A stretch of 45,197 bases of DNA from Verrucomicrobiota bacterium (GTDB taxonomy: Bacteria; Verrucomicrobiota; Verrucomicrobiia; Verrucomicrobiales; Verrucomicrobiaceae): positions 1 to 45,197 of the forward strand of contig JAFLEI010000047.1 of the NCBI GenBank assembly GCA_017301975.1, in the 5' to 3' direction. The number at the start of each line of letters is the position of its first letter. Position 1 is the first letter of the stretch. Below, one piece after another: positions 17,767 to 25,951 of this stretch. The notes beneath the pieces are model-generated. The model made no database searches. It was not told where the DNA came from and worked only from the letters and a program-made list of their open reading frames with translations. Made by a program: the position numbers and the translations under genes.

Positions 17767-18515
17767 TGCCGGACACCGATCCCATCATCAAGCTGGTGGA
17801 CATCTGCAAGAGCTACCAGATGGGAGAGACCACCCAGCACGTGCTGCAGGGCGTCTCCCTCTCCATCTATCCCGGCGAGTACGTCTGCATCATGGGCCCC
17901 TCCGGCTGCGGCAAGTCCACCCTCCTCAATGTCCTCGGCTGCCTCGATCAGCCCACTTCCGGAGACTACTACCTCGGCGGTCTCAACGTGGCGCACCTCG
18001 AAGACGATGACCTCTCCGCCGCCCGGAACAAAAATCTCGGCTTCATCTTCCAGAGCTACAATCTCATCCAGCAGCTCAGCGTCATCGAAAACATCGCCGT
18101 GCCCATGTACTACGGCGGCGCGAAGGAGTCTGAAATGCTCGAAACCGGCACCCGCCTCGCCACTCAGGTAGGCTTGGAGCATCGCCTCCATCACAAGCCC
18201 ACCGAGCTCTCCGGCGGCCAGCAGCAGCGCGTCGCCATCGCCCGCGCCCTGTCCAACAGCCCCCTCGTCATCCTCGCAGACGAAGCCACCGGCAATCTCG
18301 ACTCCAAATCAGGCAAGGAAATCCTCGACCTCTTCGACGACCTCAATCAGCAGGGCAAGACCCTCGTCTTCGTCACCCATGACGAGCGCATGGTACAGCG
18401 CTGCACCCGCATCATCCGCCTCCGCGACGGCGTCATCGAACACGACCAGGCCGGCGCCAAAGCCGACCGCCTCCGCGGCAAAGTCATCGGCCAGCACTAC
18501 GGCCTCGCCGCATAG
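17763..18515 (+). CDS. MacB/LolD-type ABC transporter ATP-binding protein
   Basis: The 250-residue ATPase has Walker A GPSGCGKST (45-53), Q-loop FQSYN (Q97), signature LSGGQQQR (149-156), Walker B VILADE (169-174) with catalytic Glu174, and H-loop VTHDE (His206). The start overlaps the fusion-protein stop by four bases. It should power export or lipoprotein/peptide translocation with a FtsX-type permease. The usual permease partner is not downstream: a hairpin and 0.9 kb of non-coding DNA follow. Confidence 0.94.
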   Translation: MMPDTDPIIKLVDICKSYQMGETTQHVLQGVSLSIYPGEYVCIMGPSGCGKSTLLNVLGCLDQPTSGDYYLGGLNVAHLEDDDLSAARNKNLGFIFQSYNLIQQLSVIENIAVPMYYGGAKESEMLETGTRLATQVGLEHRLHHKPTELSGGQQQRVAIARALSNSPLVILADEATGNLDSKSGKEILDLFDDLNQQGKTLVFVTHDERMVQRCTRIIRLRDGVIEHDQAGAKADRLRGKVIGQHYGLAA

Positions 18516-18519
18516 TAGC

Positions 18520-18538
18520 CATCTCGCTCCGCGAGATG
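18520..18538. repeat. Hairpin after the ABC ATPase gene
   Basis: CATCTCG and CGAGATG pair around loop CTCCG, four bases after the ATPase stop codon. There is no T-tract, so it is only terminator-like. The core CGCTCCGCG is the reverse complement of the core in the next hairpin. Confidence 0.5.
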
Positions 18539-18631
18539 CGCCCAGCGCCACCGCATCCCCGAGGAAGCACTCCACGGACGCCCACAGCGCATCCCTCATA
18601 ACGCAATCAGTTGAACCCGGGTCTTAAAAGC

Positions 18632-18646
18632 TATCGCGGAGCGATA
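18632..18646. repeat. Hairpin TATCGC-GGA-GCGATA
   Basis: A perfect six-base-pair stem with loop GGA, core CGCGGAGCG. It is one of three hairpins in this region that share a CRCGGAGYG core with different outer arms. Confidence 0.5.
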
Positions 18647-18657
18647 CCAGCTTGTAG

Positions 18658-18686
18658 CGAGGGGTTGAGCGCAGCGACACCCCTCG
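18658..18686. repeat. Hairpin CGAGGGGT ... ACCCCTCG
   Basis: A perfect eight-base-pair stem encloses a 13-base loop (TGAGCGCAGCGAC). It lies between two CGGAG-core hairpins in the region without genes. Confidence 0.5.
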
Positions 18687-18718
18687 AAACAAGAACCTAC
18701 GTTCAGCCATAGAGGGTC

Positions 18719-18735
18719 GCATCACGGAGTGATGC
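18719..18735. repeat. Hairpin GCATCAC-GGA-GTGATGC
   Basis: A perfect seven-base-pair stem with loop GGA, core CACGGAGTG. The core matches the hairpin at 18632 with compensating changes on both arms. Both are followed by CCAGC (CCAGCA here, CCAGCT there). Confidence 0.5.
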
Positions 18736-19425
18736 CAGCACGCCTGCCACACGGCAACGCAGCAGCCAGCCATTCGTCCTCGTCCTCCTACTCGAGCTCG
18801 TCCTCGATCAAGGAGCAAAGTTCGAAGTTTCAGGTTTAAAGGACAATCCGGTTCCGTCCCAGCGCCAGCTTCCCGTTCTCGGTCTGGGGTTCGTTTCACA
18901 GCTACGCACCAGCCCCATAATCTGCCCCACCCCGGAGATAGTTTTTGATGACGCACAATGCTCGCCAGCGAGCCGCCCGGGTGGTCACGCTGGCCCGCAA
19001 GTAACCTTCGCCGTGGTTGAAAACCAGCGCACCAAGCAAAGACCTCTTTCCTCGCAGCGCGCACTCCGGTCGTAGGTCGGCCGTGTTTGGCGTCGAATTC
19101 ATGCGTGTGCTCCATTCCATCCTCCGCCAAACCGCCCGACTGCGAGGACGTCCGCACCCCACCAAGCCAGCCTCACGCCGACAGCCAGGACGGCACTCCG
19201 CGCCCGCACCACGCTCCGCACCTCCACTTCTCCCTTCAAAACCTGTCCCCACACAGCCTGAACATTTTTTTCAAACACACCCCAGGACTCACAACAACAA
19301 CCAAACATCCTCCCCCCCGTCAGAAACCGCTCCGCATCTTCCACCTTGCCTCGCCAGCCTCTGCTGCCCAGCTTCGCACCGTTCACCTCCATCCGATCAT
19401 CCTGAACGAGAGCACCACAATCCCT

Positions 19426-19821
19426 ATGTCCCGCCAGATCTTCATCCACCTCTCCACCAAGGACGTCCCCCAAGCCCAGGCCTTCTACACCGCCCTCGGC
19501 TTCACCCGCAACGAGCCTTTCAGCGGTGAAAACCACGTCTGCATCGCCATCAGCGACACCATCCAGCTCATGCTCTCCGCAGAGGCCACCTTCGCCACCT
19601 TCTCCCCACGCGCCATCTGCGACACCTCCAAGTTCCTCGAAGTCCTCAACTGCCTCACCTGCTCCAGCCGGGACGAAGTGGACGACCTCGTTCGGAAAGC
19701 CCTGCAGGCCGGCGGTTCCACCGTCGAACCCGCCGAAGATCTCGGCTTCATGTATCAGCACAGCTTTCTCGATCCCGACGGCCATGCCTGGAATTTGTTT
19801 CACGTAACCGAGACGCCTTGA
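19426..19821 (+). CDS. VOC family protein (glyoxalase-like)
   Basis: From the ATG at 19426 the product has 131 residues: MSRQIFIHLSTKDVPQAQAF, the first beta-alpha-beta module, then a second module ending HSFLDPDGHAWNLF, which is typical of vicinal-oxygen-chelate proteins. It is a small soluble single-domain protein of the PhnB/glyoxalase type. The substrate is unknown; some relatives confer resistance or are plain metalloenzymes. Longer upstream frame extensions are Pro/Ser-rich non-coding sequence and were excluded. Confidence 0.88.
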   Translation: MSRQIFIHLSTKDVPQAQAFYTALGFTRNEPFSGENHVCIAISDTIQLMLSAEATFATFSPRAICDTSKFLEVLNCLTCSSRDEVDDLVRKALQAGGSTVEPAEDLGFMYQHSFLDPDGHAWNLFHVTETP

Positions 19822-19838
19822 ACTGACTCCAAGAATCC

Positions 19839-20255
19839 GTGAGCGATCAATCAACTCATCCACTGGTCCCAAAGCACAAGTCCGACAACGCGACCGCTCG
19901 TCTCGCTGTGCAAGCTGGCTACCCAGCAGTCGAGCCGGTTCTTTACGAGTTGCTCGAATGGATTCAGGACTACAACTGGCCCGTCGCGCGTGAGCTGTTT
20001 GATTTTCTCGCGTCCATCGGGGCACCTCTTGCTCCACACATCCGACGCGTTTTTGCGAGCGACGATTTCGTTTGGCAGTATTGGATTATCGGGCTGTTTC
20101 GGCAATCTCCAGAGCTTTACACGATCTTCCGAGACGACATTCATCGCATTGCATCGTCTCCAACAGCAGGTGAGCATTCCGAAGAATTGGACGAACTTTG
20201 CACTGACCTCATTGCAGACTGTGAGCCTCGAAATCCGAATGACTGTAAGGCCTGA
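19839..20255 (+). CDS. DUF5071 domain protein
   Basis: The 138-residue protein starts with GTG at 19839. The segment LVPKHKSDNATA, then YPAVEPVLYELLEWIQDYNWPVAREL, is the signature of the DUF5071 family, a small helical HEAT-like fold of unknown function. It follows the VOC gene by 17 bp and may share its transcript. Confidence 0.8.
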   Translation: MSDQSTHPLVPKHKSDNATARLAVQAGYPAVEPVLYELLEWIQDYNWPVARELFDFLASIGAPLAPHIRRVFASDDFVWQYWIIGLFRQSPELYTIFRDDIHRIASSPTAGEHSEELDELCTDLIADCEPRNPNDCKA

Positions 20256-20347
20256 CGCCTGCCTTCCATCGGATACTCTGCCCTAACTTGCTGCTTTCCT
20301 CCAAATGAGCCTTGGCATTTTCCTCGCAGACGGCAATCATCCCACCC

Positions 20348-21001
20348 ATGGCCCAATACTCCGTCCGTCCCGGCGACAACCCCTCCAAGATCGCGGCATC
20401 CTTTGGCATGACGCTGGATCAGTTTCAATATTCGAACCCTGACCTCGTCGAATATGGCACGAGCAGGTGGAAGGTGTTGTTTCCCGGTCAGCTGGTGAAC
20501 GTCAGCGACGCCGGAGCGGGTGGACCTGTGGCGGCACCCGTCGCGACGGCTCCGGTGGATTTTGCCGCGCCACCGCCCTGGATGCAGATCGCCATCATGG
20601 AGGTCGGCGTGCAAGAGTGGGCGGGTGCGGCGGACAATCCGCGCATCCTCGAATATCTGCGGAGCTGCGGCATCAGCGGCAGCCTGCTGCACGATGAAAC
20701 CGCTTGGTGTGCCGCTTTTGTGAACTGGTGCGTGAAGAACTCCGGTTACCAGCCACGCGGCAGCGCCAAAGTTTCCGATTGGTGGAGCTGGGGCCGTCCG
20801 GTCGTTCCGACCTACGGCGCCATCTGCATCTTGCAGCCACTCACCGTGGATCAGGCTGGCAGCGGCCACATCGGTTTCCTGCACGCGCAGGATGACACCA
20901 ATGTCTGGCTCCTCAGCGGCAACTCCAAAAATCAGGTGCGCATCTCCGCCTATCCGAAATCCAAACTGATCCCCAACGCCCCGTTTCGCTGGGCGTTTTG
21001 A
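20348..21001 (+). CDS. LysM domain protein with TIGR02594/CHAP-like hydrolase domain
   Basis: The 217-residue product starts with a LysM peptidoglycan-binding module (YSVRPGDNPSKIAASFGMTL to about 50), a Pro/Ala linker, then a cysteine-peptidase-like domain. WCAAFVNWCV carries the likely nucleophile Cys, and GHIGFLHA carries the His. Such enzymes cleave peptidoglycan peptide bonds. There is no signal peptide, so it may be released by other means or act like an endolysin. The stop lies two bases before the convergent lipoprotein stop. Confidence 0.85.
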   Translation: MAQYSVRPGDNPSKIAASFGMTLDQFQYSNPDLVEYGTSRWKVLFPGQLVNVSDAGAGGPVAAPVATAPVDFAAPPPWMQIAIMEVGVQEWAGAADNPRILEYLRSCGISGSLLHDETAWCAAFVNWCVKNSGYQPRGSAKVSDWWSWGRPVVPTYGAICILQPLTVDQAGSGHIGFLHAQDDTNVWLLSGNSKNQVRISAYPKSKLIPNAPFRWAF

Positions 21002-21003
21002 AA

Positions 21004-22041
21004 TCACCGATCGGTCGGCTCGCGCATCAGATTGAGCAGGCGTGCACGGTCCACCGCAGGTGCCTCCTTGGGTTTCTCCGCAGCAGGAGGGCTGCTGGGT
21101 TTGGCAACCGTTGGATTGGGCTTGCTGGGAGCGGTCGTCTTCGCCTTGGGTTTGGACTCGCTGGCCGCCTTCTTTTTCTTGGCCACGGTGGTGGCTGAAG
21201 AAGCAGTAGATTTTTTGGGTGCCTCATCGGCTGCTTTGGCTTTGGCTTCTGCCTTCATGGCAGCTTCCGCCCTGGCTTTCTCGGCTTGAATCCTCGCTTC
21301 GGCGTCTGCTTGGGCCATCGCTTTGGCTTCGGCTTGAGACCTGGCCACAGCCTCTTTCTGAGCCTGGGCCTCAGCCGCCGCATGGGCTTTCTCGGCTTGG
21401 TCCTTAGCCTCTGCTTCCGCTTTGGCCGTGGCTTTTTCCTCCGCCTTTGCCTTGTCTTCCGCCTCTTCTTGAAGCTCGGCCTCGGCTTTAGCCCTGGCTT
21501 TTTCCGCCTTGGCCAGGGCTTTCGCTTCCGCTTTGATCTTGGCTTCTTCTTTGGCCCTGGCCTTGGCTTCTGCTTTGGCTTCCGCCTTGGCCCTCGCTTC
21601 CGCAGCAGCCGCTTCAGAGGCCACCGCGCGAACCACATGCGGCCCTTCCGGTTTGATCGCAGTGCCGTCGATGCGGATGGTGCTGGACTCGTCCTGCCCG
21701 ATGTACAACCGGTCAGCCTTCATCACCGTGGCCATGCCGTGCGCCTCCGCAAACTCGGGGGTGATCGAGATCCTCGGTGCCTGCGCCATGATGGGCGGCA
21801 CCGACTCCTTCACCAGCAGCGACCCACCGCTGGCCAGGTGCGTTTCCCGCCCCCATTGGTCGCGGCTGGTCTGAATCTCATTGGCATACAGACGCACGGA
21901 ACCCGTTTTCCGGCTGGCACGGTATTGCTTGCTCAGCGCTTCGGCTGAAAGCTTGAATTCGGGTGGTTCGGGCGCGGTGGAAAGGCTGCAACTGCTGAAG
22001 CTCAGGACGGCGGCGCAAAGGCCGAGGCGAAAATAGATCAT
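21004..22041 (-). CDS. Lipoprotein-like protein with long Ala/Lys/Glu coiled coil
   Basis: Starting at the ATG at 22041 the product (345 residues) has a leader MIYFRLGLCAAVLSFSSCSLS with a degenerate lipobox (FSSC, Cys18). A globular part (about 30-135) contains VRLYANEIQTSRDQWG. A run of about 140 residues is almost only Ala, Lys, Glu, Arg, Asp and Gln, resembling the TolA central helix. A basic Pro/Ser tail ends AVDRARLLNLMREPTDR. The leader and tail match the neighbouring 22165-22548 protein, so the two are paralogs with different middles. A long helical spacer in the periplasm is likely. No function is known to me. Confidence 0.85.
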   Translation of the reverse strand: MIYFRLGLCAAVLSFSSCSLSTAPEPPEFKLSAEALSKQYRASRKTGSVRLYANEIQTSRDQWGRETHLASGGSLLVKESVPPIMAQAPRISITPEFAEAHGMATVMKADRLYIGQDESSTIRIDGTAIKPEGPHVVRAVASEAAAAEARAKAEAKAEAKARAKEEAKIKAEAKALAKAEKARAKAEAELQEEAEDKAKAEEKATAKAEAEAKDQAEKAHAAAEAQAQKEAVARSQAEAKAMAQADAEARIQAEKARAEAAMKAEAKAKAADEAPKKSTASSATTVAKKKKAASESKPKAKTTAPSKPNPTVAKPSSPPAAEKPKEAPAVDRARLLNLMREPTDR

Positions 22042-22164
22042 GATCAATTAAAAATGGAAAAGGGGGCGGGCTTGATGGCACGAGATACAGAAAGGCTGCC
22101 TCGTCAACGCGTTGAATGGAAGTCAATGATTGGAAGCGGAACGTACCTCGGCTCCAACGCACTC

Positions 22165-22548
22165 TCAGCGATCATTGGGCTCACGCATTAAATTGAGCAG
22201 TTTGGAGCGGTCAACCGCAGAAGGTTCCTTGGTTTTGGGCATCGGCGGTATGGGCGGGCTGCTCGTCTTGACTTCCTCAGTTTTCGGCTTGGCGGGCTGT
22301 TTTCTAGCAGCCTTGGGCTTTGCCACCTTCATCGGTTTCGCCTCGACCGCTGGCTCCGGCGGTGGAGGCGCTGGTTCTTGTGCGGGCGCCCCACCAAAGG
22401 TCGGCTTCATCGCCAGCGAAATATCCATCGTCTCCGGAGAGCCGGTTCCACCCCACGAATCACTTTCCGCCATGTAGGGATCTCTGGAATGGCTGCATTG
22501 ACCGAAACTCAGCACGGCGGCGCAGAAGCTGAGTCGGAAAAAGATCAT
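22165..22548 (-). CDS. Small lipoprotein-like protein, paralog of downstream gene
   Basis: The 127-residue product starts MIFFRLSFCAAVLSFGQCSHS, 15 of 21 positions identical to the leader of the neighbouring 21004-22041 product. It then has a Pro/Ala/Lys-rich disordered middle and the tail AVDRSKLLNLMREPNDR, nearly the same as the neighbour's. The lipobox (FGQC) is poor, so lipidation is uncertain. The two genes are 123 bp apart on the same strand and look like a duplication in which the middle diverged. Confidence 0.8.
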   Translation of the reverse strand: MIFFRLSFCAAVLSFGQCSHSRDPYMAESDSWGGTGSPETMDISLAMKPTFGGAPAQEPAPPPPEPAVEAKPMKVAKPKAARKQPAKPKTEEVKTSSPPIPPMPKTKEPSAVDRSKLLNLMREPNDR

Positions 22549-22629
22549 GGTCGCATGGGAAAATTGAACTGCCTGTCCCAGACAAAAAGGCAGGAGGCCT
22601 TCATCGTCACTGCGGTGAATATTTATCGC

Positions 22630-25359
22630 CTATTTCCCAGTTCGCAAATAGGCGACGATGTCGGCCACATCCTGGGCGCTCAGCCCCAGTTGAGTGGCGC
22701 TGAGCATCATGCTGTGGTCCAGCTTGCGGCGGCTCTTGATGCGGGACTTGGCGATGTATTGATTCTGCCCGCCCATGCTGCGGACGATCATGATGTCACC
22801 TTCGGTGAGAACCATCCCATCAATCGTCACCCCGTCTTTCGTGACGATCTCCTGACCATCATAGCCATGGGCGATGTCCTTGCTCGGTTCCACCAGCGCC
22901 TGCGCGATGATGTCTCCCGGCTGGCTGCGTCCCCACCCCTCCAGGCTCGGCCCGAATTCAACGCCCTGGCCGTTGATCTGATGGCACATCACACAACGCG
23001 TGACGAGCTGCGCCCCGTTTTTGGCATTGCCCTGAAGCTTGGCCACTTCATCAAGCTTGATCGTATTGGGAATCGCCGCCGGAGTCACAATGGTCACCAG
23101 CTTGGCATTTTCAGGATCAAAGATGCCCTCCTTCTTCAAGGCCTCCCCAATTCCAAAAGCAGACCAGTCATCTGTGCTCCGCTTGATGAGCCACCACATG
23201 ATGTCGGCATGCAGCGGGGATTCCTTGTCCTTGGCCAGCTCCAGCACGGCCAGCGCCGCGCTGGCTTCCGGAATGAATGCGAGGGTGTCCAGCGCGAGCT
23301 TCCGCTGCTCCGGCGAGAGCTTGCCATTGGCAGCCCTTTTTGCCAAATCCGACACAGCCGCGGCGGGATGCAGCCGCCAGGTGATGTGGGCAAAATCATC
23401 GTTCCACGCGCCCTGAGGCTTCAGCGCAGTCCACACCGCCTCTTCCTTGCCCTCGCAGCCAATGCCCCAGGCCTCCAGCAGCGAACGGTCGCTGCCGTCA
23501 ATGTGATGCGAGAGCTTGCACAGCAATGCCACGCTTTGCGCCGCAGGCACATCCCGCAGCGCCACCGCAACCTCACTCCGCACCATCGGCGAAAGGTCGG
23601 TGGTCAGATTGCTCAGAATGTCGATGCAATCAGTCGTGGCCGCACGAATTGCCCGCAGTGCCACCAGCCGCTTCGTAGCGTCCTCCGATTCCAGCCAGAT
23701 CCGCGCAGAAATCAACCCCGGCTCACCAAGCTGCGCCAGCAGCCAAACGGCACGCGCCGCGATGTAAGGATTGGCATGATCGCGCAGCTTGAGGACGGCC
23801 GGCATGTTGACATCCCCGGCAGCTTTCAGGCGGGTGAATGCCACATGGCGCACATTGGTTGCAGGTGATTTCAGCGCAGCGATCTGTCCTATGACACTAT
23901 CCAGCTTGAGATTTGGAACCTTGGGCTTGAATCCTTTCGGTGCGATGCGGTAGATCGTGCCGCTGCACGTCTCATCCGTGTCCTGATGGCCGCCTGTGCG
24001 CTTGTCAAACCAGTCACTGACATAGATCGCACCATCCGCCCCCACGCAGACGTCGGAAGGACGGAACATCGTGTGGCGTTCGTCGGAAAGATTGTTCGCG
24101 CCACCCACGAAGTCGCTGCCCTTGAACACGCCGGTGGTGTTCGTGGTGCAGAAGTCGAAGCGCTCCAGTTTGAAGCCTGCGCCCTCCGGTTTTGGCAGGT
24201 AGCCAAACACCACGTTGCGTCCTGTTTCACAGCTTAGCAGCAGGCCGCTCCATTTTTCTCCCAGAGCGCCGTTTTCATAGAAGCACATGCCGGTGGGCGC
24301 ACCGCCGCCATAGACGTCCCCCGCAGGGATGCTGCCGGGATCTTCCTGCCGCCATTCGGCAGTGGGGATGCTCTGCCCCGGGCGTTTGTCCGCACGCCAC
24401 TGGCGTTTGCCATCGCGGGAGAAAAAACCAAAGCTGCCGCCTTCGATGAGATGGCTCACGCGGCAGGCGGGTGGATCATCGTTGTCGTTGAGGAACATGT
24501 CGCCGTAGCTGGTGCGCACGCCTTCAAAGCTGTTGCGGTAGTTGTAACCGAGGATGCGCGCATGGTGGCCGTCTTCATCAATGCTGGCGGTGAAGCCGCC
24601 GACATACACATGGCCGTCGTCGCTTTTGGCACCGGCATAGGGATTGTTGAGGTAGGCCCCGCCGATGCGGAAGGTGTTGCCGCTTTTGTCGCTGAATTCC
24701 GCACCGCAGTTGCCATTGCTGAAGTACAGGCGGCCGTCAGGTCCGGAATAGACGCTGTGCAGGCTGTGGTCATGCTGCGGCTGCTCAAAGCCGGTGAGAA
24801 AGATCTCACGCTTGTCGATGGCAGGATCAAATTTCAAATCACGGTTCACATCCGTGTACTTGATGATGTTGGGCGTGTTGGAGACATAGATGACGTTGTC
24901 GAAAACAGCCACGCCCAGCGGGCATTCGAGTTCCTTTTCACGCACGAAGACATGGCTGCTGTCGCATTTGCCGTCGCCATCGGTGTCCTGCAGCACGCGC
25001 ACGCAGTCCCCCTCACGACTGCGTCCGGAGTGGCGGCGGTAGTTCACACCTTCCGTGACCCAGACGCGGCCTGCGTGGTCGATGTCCATGTTTGCCGGGT
25101 TGAACAACTGCGGGGAGGTGGCCCAGACGGTGATCTCAAATCCTTCGGGCACTTTGAACGCGCTGGGTTCGAGGTGATCCGGCTTCACGGCAGCGGGATC
25201 GAAGGCCGGCGTTTCAGGATCCGGGGTGAAGGCGGGTTTGCCAGCGACGAAGGGGCCTTTGTCTTTTTTGCCCTTCGCGGGTTTGTCCGGGCTGGCAGAC
25301 ATGAAGACAAACGGTGCGACCAAGGCGAGAACGACGAGGAAGTTGGGACGGTTGGGCAT
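22630..25359 (-). CDS. PVC-type large heme-binding CxxCH protein (dehydrogenase-like, HEAT)
   Basis: The 909-residue secreted protein has an N-terminal signal (VVLALVAPFVFM), a beta-propeller-like dehydrogenase domain (about 50-470) beginning FKVPEGFEITVWATSPQL, with many Asp/Gly loops and DTDGDGKCD. A HEAT/ARM-like helical part follows (about 480-740), then a cytochrome c domain with CVMCH at 789-793 and NGQGVEFGPSLEGWG. This arrangement (TIGR02604-like, then TIGR02603-like) is almost confined to Planctomycetes and Verrucomicrobia. Its substrate is unknown; polysaccharide-related oxidation is often proposed. It lies 91 bp downstream of pal on the same strand but is likely a separate unit. 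Confidence 0.93.
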   Translation of the reverse strand: MPNRPNFLVVLALVAPFVFMSASPDKPAKGKKDKGPFVAGKPAFTPDPETPAFDPAAVKPDHLEPSAFKVPEGFEITVWATSPQLFNPANMDIDHAGRVWVTEGVNYRRHSGRSREGDCVRVLQDTDGDGKCDSSHVFVREKELECPLGVAVFDNVIYVSNTPNIIKYTDVNRDLKFDPAIDKREIFLTGFEQPQHDHSLHSVYSGPDGRLYFSNGNCGAEFSDKSGNTFRIGGAYLNNPYAGAKSDDGHVYVGGFTASIDEDGHHARILGYNYRNSFEGVRTSYGDMFLNDNDDPPACRVSHLIEGGSFGFFSRDGKRQWRADKRPGQSIPTAEWRQEDPGSIPAGDVYGGGAPTGMCFYENGALGEKWSGLLLSCETGRNVVFGYLPKPEGAGFKLERFDFCTTNTTGVFKGSDFVGGANNLSDERHTMFRPSDVCVGADGAIYVSDWFDKRTGGHQDTDETCSGTIYRIAPKGFKPKVPNLKLDSVIGQIAALKSPATNVRHVAFTRLKAAGDVNMPAVLKLRDHANPYIAARAVWLLAQLGEPGLISARIWLESEDATKRLVALRAIRAATTDCIDILSNLTTDLSPMVRSEVAVALRDVPAAQSVALLCKLSHHIDGSDRSLLEAWGIGCEGKEEAVWTALKPQGAWNDDFAHITWRLHPAAAVSDLAKRAANGKLSPEQRKLALDTLAFIPEASAALAVLELAKDKESPLHADIMWWLIKRSTDDWSAFGIGEALKKEGIFDPENAKLVTIVTPAAIPNTIKLDEVAKLQGNAKNGAQLVTRCVMCHQINGQGVEFGPSLEGWGRSQPGDIIAQALVEPSKDIAHGYDGQEIVTKDGVTIDGMVLTEGDIMIVRSMGGQNQYIAKSRIKSRRKLDHSMMLSATQLGLSAQDVADIVAYLRTGK

Positions 25360-25450
25360 GATTGGGGGGCAGAGGGAACGGGAGGAATGCCGTGATCTTG
25401 CGCCCTTGCGCGACCCATTTCACCTCTTGCTGCGCATGGCAGCGGCGGCT

Positions 25451-25942
25451 TCAGTTCTGGCGATAAATGACCACCACATCCGAAGATGGGCCGCTGGGGG
25501 AAAAGTCATTGCCAAAGCCCACGGTTTGCACGCTGGCAGCTTCGAGGCCGAGTTCGATCAAACGCTGCCGCACCGCCAAGGAACGGCGTTCGGAGAGGGA
25601 CCGGGCGTGGTCTGCCGGAAGATTTGGAGCCGTGTAGCCTGCCACCAGGAGGCGGGCCTTTTTGTTCTTGGCCATCTCCTGCGCCAGGCTGTTCAGGGCC
25701 TGCTGATGCGCGGAGGTGAGCAGAAAGTCGGCGTTGTCGAAGACCAGGGCGGGGCAGGCAGGCTTGAGGCTGCCATTCAGCGGGGAGGAGAAGCCGTCCC
25801 TGGGACCGAGCGCGTAAACGACGGCCTCAGACGCGGGATTGTGCAGAAACGACGGCATGGGGATGCTGCTGCAGGATGCCAGCAGCAGAGAGCTTAAAAG
25901 CAGGGCGGCAGGGCGGTTGATCATTGGCAGTGCGGCATTCAT
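25451..25942 (-). CDS. pal: Pal, peptidoglycan-associated OmpA-like lipoprotein
   Basis: The 163-residue product has a lipoprotein signal ending LLLASCSS and a C-terminal OmpA-like region (about 60-160) with RLLVAGYTAPNLPADHARSLSERRSLAVRQRL. It is the last gene of the tol-pal operon and would link the outer membrane to peptidoglycan and to TolB. The usual GHTDxxG motif here reads GYTAPN, so the Asp that contacts the peptidoglycan diamino acid appears to be missing, although the second-helix Arg pair is kept. Position in the operon makes the gene identity firm; binding may be altered. Confidence 0.88.
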   Translation of the reverse strand: MNAALPMINRPAALLLSSLLLASCSSIPMPSFLHNPASEAVVYALGPRDGFSSPLNGSLKPACPALVFDNADFLLTSAHQQALNSLAQEMAKNKKARLLVAGYTAPNLPADHARSLSERRSLAVRQRLIELGLEAASVQTVGFGNDFSPSGPSSDVVVIYRQN

Positions 25943-25951
25943 CTTCAGGGA

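Larger units (their letters stand above)
18516..19425. other. 910-bp region without a supported gene, rich in short hairpins
   Basis: No open frame here reads like a protein; those present are rich in Arg, Ser, Pro and Trp. Four perfect short inverted repeats cluster at 18520-18735. A pyrimidine-rich stretch near 18773-18810 ends in a ten-base motif (TCCTCGATCA) that also occurs at 8329-8338. It may be a degraded mobile or repeat region, and the permease expected after the ABC ATPase is missing here. Confidence 0.6.

Noticed and set aside
18624..19157. A 177-codon minus-strand frame in the gene-free region
   Set aside because: Composition is Arg/Gly/Trp-rich without any recognisable fold, has no homolog I know, and overlaps hairpins. 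I read it as non-coding.
22378..23868. A 496-codon plus-strand frame opposite the large PVC cytochrome
   Set aside because: The minus strand is a clear cytochrome with CVMCH; the plus-strand product is an Arg/His-rich shadow.
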